From NCBI GenBank assembly GCA_964599635.1, contig CAZRGM010000028.1, positions 23,271 through 87,270 on the forward strand: a DNA stretch of 64,000 nt, given 5' to 3'. Positions 45,457-53,988 of the stretch are shown one piece after another (the first letter of the stretch is position 1; the number at the start of each line of letters is the position of its first letter). The DNA comes from WJMT01 sp964599635 (lineage in GTDB: Bacteria; Acidobacteriota; Aminicenantia; Aminicenantales; Aminicenantaceae). Position numbers and translations under genes: made by a program. Below the pieces are notes generated by a model. That model made no database searches. It was given only the letters and a program-made list of their open reading frames with translations, and was not told the DNA's origin.

Positions 45457-46521
45457 TTATGATGCTTCTAATTGTTCTTTGATTAGAGTGGTCAAGGCTT
45501 CTTGGATATTTCCTTTTTTGAAGAAAAGTTTTACGCCTCTATCCTGAAGCCTCTGAATTCCCTTTTTACCGATTCTTGTAGATAAAATGATCTCACAATC
45601 GTTGACTAAATCATAAACGTCCAATGTTTTTAAATGCTGCAGAGTTTTTTCATAGGGATTGGTTCTTTTTTCGATGAACTTGAATTCCCCTCCTTTTTTT
45701 CTTTCGTAGATGAACATGTATTTGGCCATGCCTAACATTTTAGGGAAGATATTTATTCCGTCATTGCTGGGAACCGCGACGAGGGTATGTTTTTCTTTGC
45801 TGAGTTCAGCTTTTTGAGCCCTAAGAAGACGTATGTAATTTTTGGAAAAGAAGAATTCTTCAATCTTTTCAAAATGATATTGGGGTAATATCTTTTTCCA
45901 GTCTTTTTGAATAAAGTCATAAGCGTACTTGCATTGTCCTTCAACAAAGTTAAAAACAAAGCGGTGATGGAAGGGGATCGACTGGATATCAAATTTAGAG
46001 TAATCAAGGATATTAAGAGTTCCTCCTGTTTTGAGGTGGGTTAGGGCATTCTGCAAGATAATTTTTCTGACTTCCTGGGGAAAACCGTGAAAAACAAAAC
46101 TCATGAAGACTTTGTCAAATTTTTCATGGAGATCGAAGGGTCTGTCGATCCGCTGTTTTTTGAACTGGATATGGGGATAATTTCTGCATTTTTTTTCAAA
46201 CTGACGCTGCATGATTTCTGATATATCCAATCCTGTGATTTTTCCGTCTGAGTTTAAATATTTGGCCATTAGGCAGGCATTACGTCCTGTCCCGCATCCA
46301 AAATCAAGAATATGGTCTTCAGGTTGAATATGCAGAGATTTGATGACCTTTTTTATGAGTATTTTGTAGAGACCCAAGGTGGCCATATCCAGTTGAATGT
46401 CGTAGTATTTTTGGATGAAAGGAGTTAATTCTACCCTTGAATCCGGATATAATCTTTTCTGGCTTTGAACCGCAGAGATATTACCCTTATTTTTGATGGG
46501 ATCACGTTTATGTGGGATCAT
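45457..46521 (-). CDS. Fusion: SAM-dependent methyltransferase plus NifX/NifB-like iron-molybdenum cofactor domain
   Basis: 354 residues. The N-terminal domain has SAM motif I ILDFGCGTGRNA (71-82) and GLDISEIMQRQF. From about residue 245 sequence changes to a dinitrogenase-cofactor-type fold: LVAVPSNDGINIFPKMLGMAKYMFI (in two strands), then LVNDCEIILSTRIGKKGIQRLQDRGVKLFF, matching NifX/NafY/MTH1175-like proteins. Those bind metal clusters or accompany iron-sulfur proteins. The gene follows class II RNR by eight bases and is probably co-translated. No nif genes are present, so nitrogen fixation is not implied. Function unknown. Confidence 0.78.
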   Translation of the reverse strand: MIPHKRDPIKNKGNISAVQSQKRLYPDSRVELTPFIQKYYDIQLDMATLGLYKILIKKVIKSLHIQPEDHILDFGCGTGRNACLMAKYLNSDGKITGLDISEIMQRQFEKKCRNYPHIQFKKQRIDRPFDLHEKFDKVFMSFVFHGFPQEVRKIILQNALTHLKTGGTLNILDYSKFDIQSIPFHHRFVFNFVEGQCKYAYDFIQKDWKKILPQYHFEKIEEFFFSKNYIRLLRAQKAELSKEKHTLVAVPSNDGINIFPKMLGMAKYMFIYERKKGGEFKFIEKRTNPYEKTLQHLKTLDVYDLVNDCEIILSTRIGKKGIQRLQDRGVKLFFKKGNIQEALTTLIKEQLEAS

Positions 46522-46529
46522 ATTTAAAT

Positions 46530-48740
46530 TTAATAAGGTTTTCCTTCCTTTTCTTTTTCATAAATAAGAATTTGGGAGAAGTCAATTTCTGGAAATTCTG
46601 AAACCAATCTTTCATATTCTTCTTGACTGACTTCTTCAAAAGGGGCTAGCTGGTAAACTGTATTATCTTTAGGTAAAAAGGTGAGCCCCCCAATGATATC
46701 CCAGTTTTCATACAACCAGTTGGCTACCTTGATCCATTCATCATCGTTAGTGAGGATGGTTTGAGAAGGATTATGTTCTGTGTAGTTTTCTTTAACCATC
46801 TTCCAGTATTCCAATTGATCAATGGCGCTCAGATCTTTTTTAAAGGTTGATTTGTCTGGAGCTTTGACTGGAAAGTCAAACACATAAGTGGTGGCCGAAG
46901 CCTCAGTTTGTCCAACTTCCGGATGGTAGGGAACCTTCTGTTCTATGAGCATTTTACAAAGAGGGTCCCCAGCTGAGATCCGAATTCTTCTTAAATAATA
47001 AGGACTGTGCCTGGGGTGCATCCCAGGAGCCGCATTGACTAACTGAGAGACGGTTCCTGATGGTTTAACCGAAGTGACTGATGTCGAAGGATTGATATTT
47101 AATTTCTTGGCATACTTTTTGTTCGTTTCTAGGATTTTTTTGTAAATTTTCTTTAAAACATTTGCGTTGCGTACGGCTGGGCAGTCCCATTGGCCGGTAA
47201 TAGAGACTCCGAGCAGTCTTTCTTCTTCACAATTTTTTTCCCATTCTTTAGATATGAAAGGAAAATCTGTCAGGCTTGCTTGATAGGTTCCTAAAATTGC
47301 TGCGATTTCAGCCTTTTTTAATAGAGATTCTTCGGTATCTTCTGGACGGGCAACAATTTCAGTTAGATTGCAAAACTGCCTATCCCGGAGGGTTATTTCT
47401 CCGCAAGGGTTGGTTCCCGAGGTTTGGAAGAATTTTTTGAATTTTTTCCATCTTCGTGGGGGCATCTGTTTTTCTAGTCCGGCTCTATTGAAAATGCCTC
47501 TTTCGCCGGTTCCGCTTTTTGCTAGAGATAACCATTCTTCTAAAAATTTAGTGGACGATGGTTTTTTATTATAAACAGCCGAATTATTCGCCATGGAACG
47601 TTGAGGATCCGTGATGTAATAATGGCCGTTCTTCGAATCTCTTATCTTTTCATCTTCCAAATCAGAAAGAGAAATAAGAGCGCTTCTTCTCACTCCTCCC
47701 ATTTCCACTAGCTGTCCGATCTTGCAGATAATATCATGAACATCAATGCTGCTGAGTCTCATGCCTTGGTTCCCTAATATTTTCTTTCTGGTAAAATCAA
47801 GCAGTGATTTTAACGGTTCCGGTCCGGAGCTAATCCCCCCCATTGTTTTGAGTCGAGCCCCATAGGGCCTTATTTTAGAATAATCAAATTGAATATCTTT
47901 GCCCTCATACCAAGTTTTCATCCCTAAGGTTAGGGCGTTCCCCCATCCTTCTTTACTGTCCTCAATAACATGTACAGGCATTGTTTCTCCCGTTTGATAT
48001 TTTATAATAGGGAGCTGCTGAATATTTTGATTTTCTACAGAAAAACCGACTCCGGCTCCACACATGAGCAGATACATGATTTCAGCAAAATCTTTGAATT
48101 TATTAGGAGCTATATAAGAACAATTATAGGTTGCTACATTAGTGGCTCTGGTTGCTTTGCCTGCCGACCAAATGAGGCGCATGGAAGGCATTGCTTTTTG
48201 ATTGAGGATATATTCTCTAATTTCTTTATATTTTTCTTTTGTTATTTTGTCACCCAAATTTTCTTGCATAAAGTTAATATACCTATCCACTGTTTCAATC
48301 CATGTTTCTCTCCTCTGCTCTTCGGGCAGCCAGCGAGAATAGGTTCTATAATAAATAAATTCTCCTAAGGCATCTTGAAAGTATTTTTTACTCTTCTGGG
48401 CTAATTCTTTAACTTTTTTAGGAACAGCTTTTTGCTTTTCTCTTATTTTGGCTCTTTCCTGACGATAAAGAATATAGGACTTAGCTGTCTTTGGAAAATC
48501 CATCAATATGAGTTTTTCTTCCACCACATCCTGGATTTCTTCTATATTCGGGATATAATTAGGAAAATATCTTTTTTCTAATTCTTTAACCCCTCTATCT
48601 GCAACGCGGATCGGATCTTTTTCGAGATTTCCTTCCTTTACAGATTTCATGGCTTTAGAGATGGCATAAACGATTTTTTGACGGTTAAAAGGAACAATTC
48701 GGCCATCTCTTTTTTTTACTTTTTTAATCTTTTCTTCCAT
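46530..48740 (-). CDS. nrdJ: Adenosylcobalamin-dependent (class II) ribonucleoside-triphosphate reductase
   Basis: Reduces ribonucleotides using B12 radical chemistry, without oxygen. 736 residues from ATG 48740, chosen over GTG 48746. The N-terminal ATP-cone has KKRDGRIVPFNRQKIVYAI. The catalytic cysteines are all there: C207 in TYNCSY, C446 in NPCGEI (thiyl radical) and C457 in QFCNLTE; VKPSGTVSQLVNAAPGMHP is also a family block. The C-terminus, however, ends EKEKEGKPY with no cysteine pair, which relatives use to relay electrons from thioredoxin. Leader of a unit with the methyltransferase-NifX fusion. Confidence 0.92.
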   Translation of the reverse strand: MEEKIKKVKKRDGRIVPFNRQKIVYAISKAMKSVKEGNLEKDPIRVADRGVKELEKRYFPNYIPNIEEIQDVVEEKLILMDFPKTAKSYILYRQERAKIREKQKAVPKKVKELAQKSKKYFQDALGEFIYYRTYSRWLPEEQRRETWIETVDRYINFMQENLGDKITKEKYKEIREYILNQKAMPSMRLIWSAGKATRATNVATYNCSYIAPNKFKDFAEIMYLLMCGAGVGFSVENQNIQQLPIIKYQTGETMPVHVIEDSKEGWGNALTLGMKTWYEGKDIQFDYSKIRPYGARLKTMGGISSGPEPLKSLLDFTRKKILGNQGMRLSSIDVHDIICKIGQLVEMGGVRRSALISLSDLEDEKIRDSKNGHYYITDPQRSMANNSAVYNKKPSSTKFLEEWLSLAKSGTGERGIFNRAGLEKQMPPRRWKKFKKFFQTSGTNPCGEITLRDRQFCNLTEIVARPEDTEESLLKKAEIAAILGTYQASLTDFPFISKEWEKNCEEERLLGVSITGQWDCPAVRNANVLKKIYKKILETNKKYAKKLNINPSTSVTSVKPSGTVSQLVNAAPGMHPRHSPYYLRRIRISAGDPLCKMLIEQKVPYHPEVGQTEASATTYVFDFPVKAPDKSTFKKDLSAIDQLEYWKMVKENYTEHNPSQTILTNDDEWIKVANWLYENWDIIGGLTFLPKDNTVYQLAPFEEVSQEEYERLVSEFPEIDFSQILIYEKEKEGKPY

Positions 48741-48769
48741 ATTCACTCTCTCCCTCAGGATACATTTCT

Positions 48770-48957
48770 AACCTGATCTATTCATAAAAAAACTCTTTCC
48801 TCTTATGATATATTTTTTAAAGTACATACAATGAAAAAAAGGGAAAACCGTGCACACAAAAATCATGATACCAAATTGGTGTTTTTTTAAAAAGATATTT
48901 TTGAAAAAATATTACAAAGAAAAATCTTGGATATCCGCTAACAATGAATAGGTCAGG
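48770..48957. repeat. Modular intergenic repeat, copy F
   Basis: Left end AACCTGATCTATTCATAAA and right end ATGAATAGGTCAGG bound 188 bases of AT-rich sequence between nrdJ and the ZIP gene. The inner sequence differs from copies A and B. No gene is seen inside. Confidence 0.65.
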
Positions 48958-49004
48958 CAAATAAGGATCTAATGGATTAATAGTCCAGTGCCTTGAGTTA
49001 TCAG

Positions 49005-49736
49005 TTATTGTTTGAGCTTTGTCAGGACAATAAGCACCGCTAATCCGATTCCGGAAAGAAAAGCTAGAGTGGAATGTTTTGTCTCATGTTCTCTGGCTTC
49101 AGGAAGAAGATGAGAGGCAGAAAGATAAATAAGGATTCCAGATACAAATCCGAGCATTAAACCTAGGGCTGATTCTTTCACATTTCTTATCAGGGGATAA
49201 GCCAAGAAGGCTCCTAAGGGAGTTGTCAGTCCCGCCACTAAGAAGGCATAGAGAGCGGCGGTTTTTTTCTTAGCCCCTCCATTCATCCAAAAAACATAGG
49301 TGATGACACCTTCGGCGAATTCGTGAATAACCAAACCTAGTGCGGAAAGAACACCGACGAGAATTGAAACTTTAAAAGTTATGGTATAGATGACTCCGTC
49401 AATGAGAGAGTGAATCCCTATTCCTTCAGCGGCGGTTATTCCAAACGCGAGTTCTTTCTTTTTTGTCCGATATTTTATTAATTTATTAGAAAAAAACATA
49501 AACAAAAATCCAAGGAGAGCTGAAAATCCTGCATAGAAGTTAGATTTTATGGCGTTGGGTAATGTCACCATCAAAGGAACTGAGGCTAAAAGTCCTGCTG
49601 CGAAACACATAAAGTAGATTTTTGCTTTTTCAGCCCACTCTTTATATCGATAGATCGCTAAAATTCCCAAACCATTGACTAGGGTTGAGAGGATGGCGAA
49701 TGAGGCGATCCAAATAAAAATGTTTGATTCGTTCAT
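49005..49736 (-). CDS. ZIP family metal transporter
   Basis: 243 residues with about eight membrane helices. The fourth and fifth helices carry the metal site: EGIGIHSLIDGVIYT (near 105-119) and HEFAEGVITYVFW (near 138-150), with the ZIP His/Asp/Glu pattern. A His-rich cytoplasmic loop is short here. Zinc, iron or manganese import into the cytosol is likely. GGGAG lies 11 bases before the ATG. Confidence 0.88.
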   Translation of the reverse strand: MNESNIFIWIASFAILSTLVNGLGILAIYRYKEWAEKAKIYFMCFAAGLLASVPLMVTLPNAIKSNFYAGFSALLGFLFMFFSNKLIKYRTKKKELAFGITAAEGIGIHSLIDGVIYTITFKVSILVGVLSALGLVIHEFAEGVITYVFWMNGGAKKKTAALYAFLVAGLTTPLGAFLAYPLIRNVKESALGLMLGFVSGILIYLSASHLLPEAREHETKHSTLAFLSGIGLAVLIVLTKLKQ

Positions 49737-49813
49737 ATGATTTCATCTCCCTTTATACTCAGAAATTGATTTTGAAAGAAGGCATTATGAGTCCTTGTTT
49801 AGAGTCTTCATCT

Positions 49814-50566
49814 TTATATTTTCATGATATCTGGTATGATTCTTTTCCGGGTAGCTTCGGCTAAATCTTTAATTTCCAAGAGCATTTCTCGAGAGATGGG
49901 GACATTTATTTCTTCGGTTGAAAAATGAGTTTCTTTCATCTTATCGATTTTAAAGAACAGCTTCATGGGTTCTTCCATTCTTGTATACATCAGATTATCA
50001 GAGGCTTCTTCCCATATTTTAATTTTATCTGCGAAGGCACTGGTACTCACAGAAAAGATGTAAGATTTACTCTTGTCTTCTTTCAGAATTTGTTTTAGAT
50101 TTTCGATGGATCCTTTCTTGTATGTGGGAGAAAAAAGGAGTAAGTTTAGAGCTGAGGCAAAAACCAATGTCCCTAAATCACTTTTTTCAATTATATGATC
50201 TGCTGCTGAAACAGCCTGGTCCCATATTTCTGGTTTCAACAGGTTCGCCCTGAAAAGGTTGTCTCCTTTTTCTTCATAACTATCCATATGGGGATCAAAT
50301 TGAATATAGGATACTTTTTTTTGGTAATCTTTGAAATCTATATGATAGAGTTTTTTCATCGCTGTTTTAAGAAGTTCCATTCGCGGATACTGGACGGGGA
50401 TGCTTATCACGGAACCCCCTTCTTTTAACCACGAAGCAACAAAGGCAAATTCGACCAAGGGTTTTCCGGTCCCTCCAGGTCCGCTTATAAGAGTGGATGA
50501 TGGATAAGGGAAACCTTCTGGAATCAATTTTTTCAGCCAATCATATTCTAATTTTATTGTTTTCAT
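49814..50566 (-). CDS. RecA/KaiC-like ATPase-fold protein with altered Walker A
   Basis: 250 residues beginning MKTIKLEYDWLKKLIPEGFPY and a KaiC-type P-loop region LISGPGGTGKP (27-36 region). The residue after the P-loop Lys is Pro (position 36), not Thr or Ser, so nucleotide binding may be weak or absent. A later TLVFASALNLLLF resembles a Walker B strand, but the acidic residue is not evident. AGGAGG precedes the ATG. Related single-domain KaiC proteins regulate signalling; no partner is visible here. Confidence 0.7.
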   Translation of the reverse strand: MKTIKLEYDWLKKLIPEGFPYPSSTLISGPGGTGKPLVEFAFVASWLKEGGSVISIPVQYPRMELLKTAMKKLYHIDFKDYQKKVSYIQFDPHMDSYEEKGDNLFRANLLKPEIWDQAVSAADHIIEKSDLGTLVFASALNLLLFSPTYKKGSIENLKQILKEDKSKSYIFSVSTSAFADKIKIWEEASDNLMYTRMEEPMKLFFKIDKMKETHFSTEEINVPISREMLLEIKDLAEATRKRIIPDIMKI

Positions 50567-50623
50567 TTAAGAATCCTCCTTTTTTTGTTTGATATGATAA
50601 AATTTTACCTCTATGATCAATCA

Positions 50624-50879
50624 TCCTGACCTATTCATAAAAAAATGGCGATGTTTTCATCATTCATTTCGTTTCAGCGAGTTACAAGAATTTTTCAAAA
50701 ATAATGACTTGAACATTTTTTCTGTTTGCATTTTTATTTTAATCGCCATTTTTTTACCATTTAAGCGAGCCGATCTCACGGCATCTGCTTCGTTGCAGGG
50801 CATTCGTAGTGAAGGACCACGACTTCATGCCCTGTGCCTCGCATCTGCAGCAACCTCGGCTCGTGAATAATTCAGGTCA
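50624..50879. repeat. Modular intergenic repeat, copy B (best-preserved)
   Basis: Occupies most of the 377-base gap between the KaiC-like and trmO genes. Ends TCCTGACCTATTCAT and GTGAATAATTCAGGTC are inverted. Inner arms AAAAAAATGGCGAT and ATCGCCATTTTTTT form a perfect 14-bp inverted repeat; a second block has GCGAGCCGA...TCGGCTCG and AGGGCAT...ATGCCCT. Aligns with copy A end to end. No coding frame. Confidence 0.85.
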
Positions 50880-50943
50880 TTTAACATATGAAGCTTGATG
50901 GGCTTTGTTTTAAAGCTTTTATTCATTCTTTGGCAAATTCAGG

Positions 50944-51453
50944 TCAGTAGTCATGGGGGATGCCTTTAATATGTAAGAGGAGATGTTCAAGGTCATCCAT
51001 CTCTTCAAGCCATCCATAATTTGCTTCAGATTTTGAATCGAGCTCTTTGATATAGGGTTTGATATCAAGGACTGGAGTCCCATCAAAGACATCCAGCCCA
51101 GAAGTTATAATTTCGTTGTCTATGACCTGTTTTAACTGGACAATACTGAGGCTGATAGGATTTGGTCGAACAGGTGATCTGCTGGCGAAGAGACCTACTT
51201 TTAATCCGCCTGTCCAGGGAGGGGATACGGTCATTGATGGTTTTTGTTTTATAAGGTGAGTGTAGTAAAGGATATAAATATAGCGAAACTCAGAAAGTTT
51301 ATAAAGGCCTCTGGCATATTGAGGCTCAAGTACGATCCGGAAATCTCCGTCGTCACTTTCGACAGGTTGGTAGGGAGCATAGCTTTCGTAAGGCGTATGA
51401 ATGATGCCTATTTTTTTAAAATTGAAAGATAGAGTACTGTCCGATGTTTTCAT
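50944..51453 (-). CDS. trmO: tRNA (N6-threonylcarbamoyladenosine-37) methyltransferase TrmO
   Basis: TsaA/UPF0066 fold using SAM. Core signatures are KKIGIIHTPYES at the N-terminus, GLFASRSPVRPNPISLSIVQL in the middle (binding loop SRSPxRPNP) and GTPVLDIKPYI. The ATG at 51453 (169 residues) follows the MBL-fold gene stop by one base; a TTG at 51465 overlapping that gene is the alternative. Role in t6A methylation is by family. Confidence 0.9.
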   Translation of the reverse strand: MKTSDSTLSFNFKKIGIIHTPYESYAPYQPVESDDGDFRIVLEPQYARGLYKLSEFRYIYILYYTHLIKQKPSMTVSPPWTGGLKVGLFASRSPVRPNPISLSIVQLKQVIDNEIITSGLDVFDGTPVLDIKPYIKELDSKSEANYGWLEEMDDLEHLLLHIKGIPHDY

Positions 51454-51454
51454 T

Positions 51455-52108
51455 TTAAAACTCAATAACTGTTCCTGCCTTTATTTCTTTAAACTTGTCG
51501 GGATACATTTCTTGGATCTCTCTTTTGTATTGAGTGCAGTGTCCTGCCCCAATGTATTCGAGTTCTTTTAGCTTCTCGAATCGTGAGAATCCATGATAGC
51601 CGCCAATGACAGCATAGATCTTTTCTTGCCCTATAGATTTCCCTATCTCTTTGGCCCTTTCCATAATTTTATCGACCCCTGGATGTGAACAGCCGGCAAT
51701 GACGACAAGCCCTTTTTCAGTATTCATGACCAGTGATTGCTCTATCCCATCAAGTTCCCCGGTAGAAAATATATCATTATGGATTTTTAGGGGTTCTTTG
51801 ATTTCAACAACCTCCCTATTTTTGACTCCTCTGAATGATTGAGGGATATAGATTTTAGCCTTCTCATTATTACCTAAAAATTCAGCAAGACCCCCCGTGT
51901 GATCAAAGTGGGAATGGGAGATGAAGACTTCATCAATATCTTTTGCCTTGATCCCTAATCTTTCCATATTTCCTAATAGGATCCTTCCATTAGCTCCCGT
52001 ATCAAACAGAATGATTTTTTCATTCTCAATTAAACATGAAAATCCCCAGTCAGCCTCCAATCCCTTTTCAGCATCATTATCATAAATGATTGTTATTTTG
52101 ACTTTCAT
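51455..52108 (-). CDS. MBL-fold metallohydrolase
   Basis: 217 residues with the metallo-beta-lactamase signature HSHFDHTGG (near 66-74) and downstream metal ligands in GCSHPGVD and the C-terminal GHCT. Group of COG1237-like proteins once linked to RFA-P/methanopterin synthesis, though most members are uncharacterised. AGGAGG precedes the ATG. It is coupled with trmO. Confidence 0.85.
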   Translation of the reverse strand: MKVKITIIYDNDAEKGLEADWGFSCLIENEKIILFDTGANGRILLGNMERLGIKAKDIDEVFISHSHFDHTGGLAEFLGNNEKAKIYIPQSFRGVKNREVVEIKEPLKIHNDIFSTGELDGIEQSLVMNTEKGLVVIAGCSHPGVDKIMERAKEIGKSIGQEKIYAVIGGYHGFSRFEKLKELEYIGAGHCTQYKREIQEMYPDKFKEIKAGTVIEF

Positions 52109-52136
52109 GACACCTCCTTATTTCTAATAATCTTAT

Positions 52137-52276
52137 TTAACCTGACCTATTCATAAAAAAAGGGGAGCCGAACTCAAACACAGGCCTCAGATGGCACAAT
52201 CTTCAATGTTGCTTAAGCCACGCCTAAATTTCTCCAAGCTTTTTGCGCGATCGGCTCGCGAATAATCCAGGTTAAT
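52137..52276. repeat. Modular intergenic repeat, copy D
   Basis: TTAACCTGACCTATTCAT at the left and GCGAATAATCCAGGTTAA at the right are inverted ends of a roughly 140-base copy. Inside, GAGCCGA (52165-52171) is mirrored by TCGGCTC near the right end, the second-hairpin module of copy B. The first ATGGCGAT module is missing. Confidence 0.75.
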
Positions 52277-52340
52277 GAACACCATTTTTGATTATACACC
52301 TTTTGTCTAGTGATTAAAAAATGACAGGGCCTGAGAGATT

Positions 52341-53306
52341 TTAGGAGCGTTTTTTTGGAAGCTTTCTCATATAATACTCATTGTTTTTATATTTGATTCT
52401 CATCAGTTTGTTTTTTTGAACTAATTTATCAACAATATCCCAATCTTTTCCCGCTTTCTTTAAGAGATTCTTGACGCCTTCTCTTCTCATGGGATGGACT
52501 GAAGTGATGCTGAGCAGATCTTTTTCAGCATCGCCGGTATAGGCGAAAGCGTTCCCTTCATAGCCAATAAGGTACTCGACATCAATATTTTTCTTTTTAA
52601 AAATCTGGTAGGCTGAATTGATTTCAAATTCAGAGGCTGGCTTCACCCAATCTTCGGCGGGGGGTCTTGTGGGAATAGAGATATAACTGATTTTAGGATT
52701 CAGCTGGGTTATAAAGTCAGCATCTTTTTCAATTTTTTCGGGCTGGTCGTTAATCCCTTGAATCAGCATTGTTTCAGTGGTTAAATCTCCTTGAAAAAGT
52801 TTAGAGAACTCCAGCATTCCGTCTAAAATTTCCTGGAATTTAAGTTCTCTATGACCTCTATCCACCTTATGCCAGGTTTCTTCATCAACGGCATCGACTT
52901 TTAAAGAAACCCAGTCAGCTTTTGCTAAGGATTTTTGAACATCAGAATCCCCAATAAGAGATCCATTTGTGATGACAGCAATTTTATAACCTAATTCTCG
53001 AAGAAGATCTATTTCTTTTCCTATGTTAATATCCAATGTGGGTTCCCCATCAGGAACAAAGGTGAGATAATCGATGGGCTCCTTGTTTTCTTTAGCCTTT
53101 TGGGTTTTTTCCTTTACAGCCTCTAGGAGTGTTTCTGGATTGTAGAAAGGCTTTCTTTCAATCTGCAGTTTAATGGTTCTTCCTAGCTGGCAGTAAATGC
53201 AGGAATAAGTACAGATTTTCGGGGGAATGTTGTTTATTCCGATGCTTTTCCCCAGACGCCTGGAGGGGACAGGCCCAAATGCAATCATCTGATTTTCATC
53301 ATTCAT
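52341..53306 (-). CDS. Radical SAM protein of the TYW1-like/COG0731 group
   Basis: 321 residues. The N-terminal FGPVPSRRLGKSIGIN precedes the cluster motif CTYSCIYCQ (three Cys as CxxxCxxC, near residues 33-40). A SAM-site glycine region (TFVPDGEPTLD) follows. The C-terminal 60 residues look like a winged helix (GVKNLLKKAGKDWDIVDKLV). AAGGAG lies nine bases before the ATG. Substrate unknown; bacterial members are often named after wyosine enzymes without proof. It lies 19 bases downstream of tenA. Confidence 0.8.
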   Translation of the reverse strand: MNDENQMIAFGPVPSRRLGKSIGINNIPPKICTYSCIYCQLGRTIKLQIERKPFYNPETLLEAVKEKTQKAKENKEPIDYLTFVPDGEPTLDINIGKEIDLLRELGYKIAVITNGSLIGDSDVQKSLAKADWVSLKVDAVDEETWHKVDRGHRELKFQEILDGMLEFSKLFQGDLTTETMLIQGINDQPEKIEKDADFITQLNPKISYISIPTRPPAEDWVKPASEFEINSAYQIFKKKNIDVEYLIGYEGNAFAYTGDAEKDLLSITSVHPMRREGVKNLLKKAGKDWDIVDKLVQKNKLMRIKYKNNEYYMRKLPKKRS

Positions 53307-53325
53307 TTTTTGGACTCCTTAAATT

Positions 53326-53988
53326 TTATTGATCCGGCCAGTTTGTCCTGTGGTAAACTGAATCCCAGAACATATACTCGTATCGGCTGGCAGTCATAAA
53401 CACTGAAATTAATTTTTGATAGGAAAAGCCTTCTCCCGCTCTGTTGACCAATTTTTTGATTTTTTCCACCAGTGTGAGATAGGAATCTGTGGTATACACT
53501 TCGGCCCAGTCTTTGTAGAGTCTATTTTGATTTGTGCTCAATTTATTTCTGTGATGATCAGCGATTTCAGCATAGGACCAGAAACAGGGGAGGACGGCTG
53601 TTATGGCTTCTGGATAAGATTTCAAGGAACTTGTCGAGAGGAGAAAGCTGCTGTAAGAAATGTTTGAAGGGATGGGCTCTATTTCAGAGGCATCTTGTAT
53701 CGTATAACCAAGTCGGCTCAGAAACTCATGGTACCCTTCAAATTCACTCGTTGCCTCAAGATGGAGTATATCTATAACCTCTCTCATCTCGTTGACCGAA
53801 GAAGCTTTGGAGGCAATGAGCCCAAAGTTCTTTATGGCCGCGATGAGATAATGGTAGTCCTGAAGGATGTAAAATTTAAATTTATCAAGGGGTAGATTTC
53901 CTTTATATAACTCGGCTACAAATGGGTGTTCGATTATTTTTTTCCAAATGGGATCAGAATCTTTCCTGAGGTTTTCGACAGTCTTCAC
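53326..53988 (-). CDS. tenA: TenA family aminopyrimidine aminohydrolase (thiaminase II)
   Basis: Salvages thiamine breakdown products by hydrolysing the aminopyrimidine. All-helical 220-residue protein with active-site Cys135 in AVLPCFWSYAEI, plus QDYHYL and the C-terminal YEYMFWDSVY. The start is GTG 53988, overlapping the stop of the ThiD fusion gene (GTGA), which ties the two together for hydroxymethylpyrimidine salvage. Confidence 0.93.
   Translation of the reverse strand: MKTVENLRKDSDPIWKKIIEHPFVAELYKGNLPLDKFKFYILQDYHYLIAAIKNFGLIASKASSVNEMREVIDILHLEATSEFEGYHEFLSRLGYTIQDASEIEPIPSNISYSSFLLSTSSLKSYPEAITAVLPCFWSYAEIADHHRNKLSTNQNRLYKDWAEVYTTDSYLTLVEKIKKLVNRAGEGFSYQKLISVFMTASRYEYMFWDSVYHRTNWPDQ

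Noticed and set aside
48747..49004. Cobalamin riboswitch ahead of nrdJ.
   Set aside because: No B12-box is recognisable; the gap is filled by repeat copy F.
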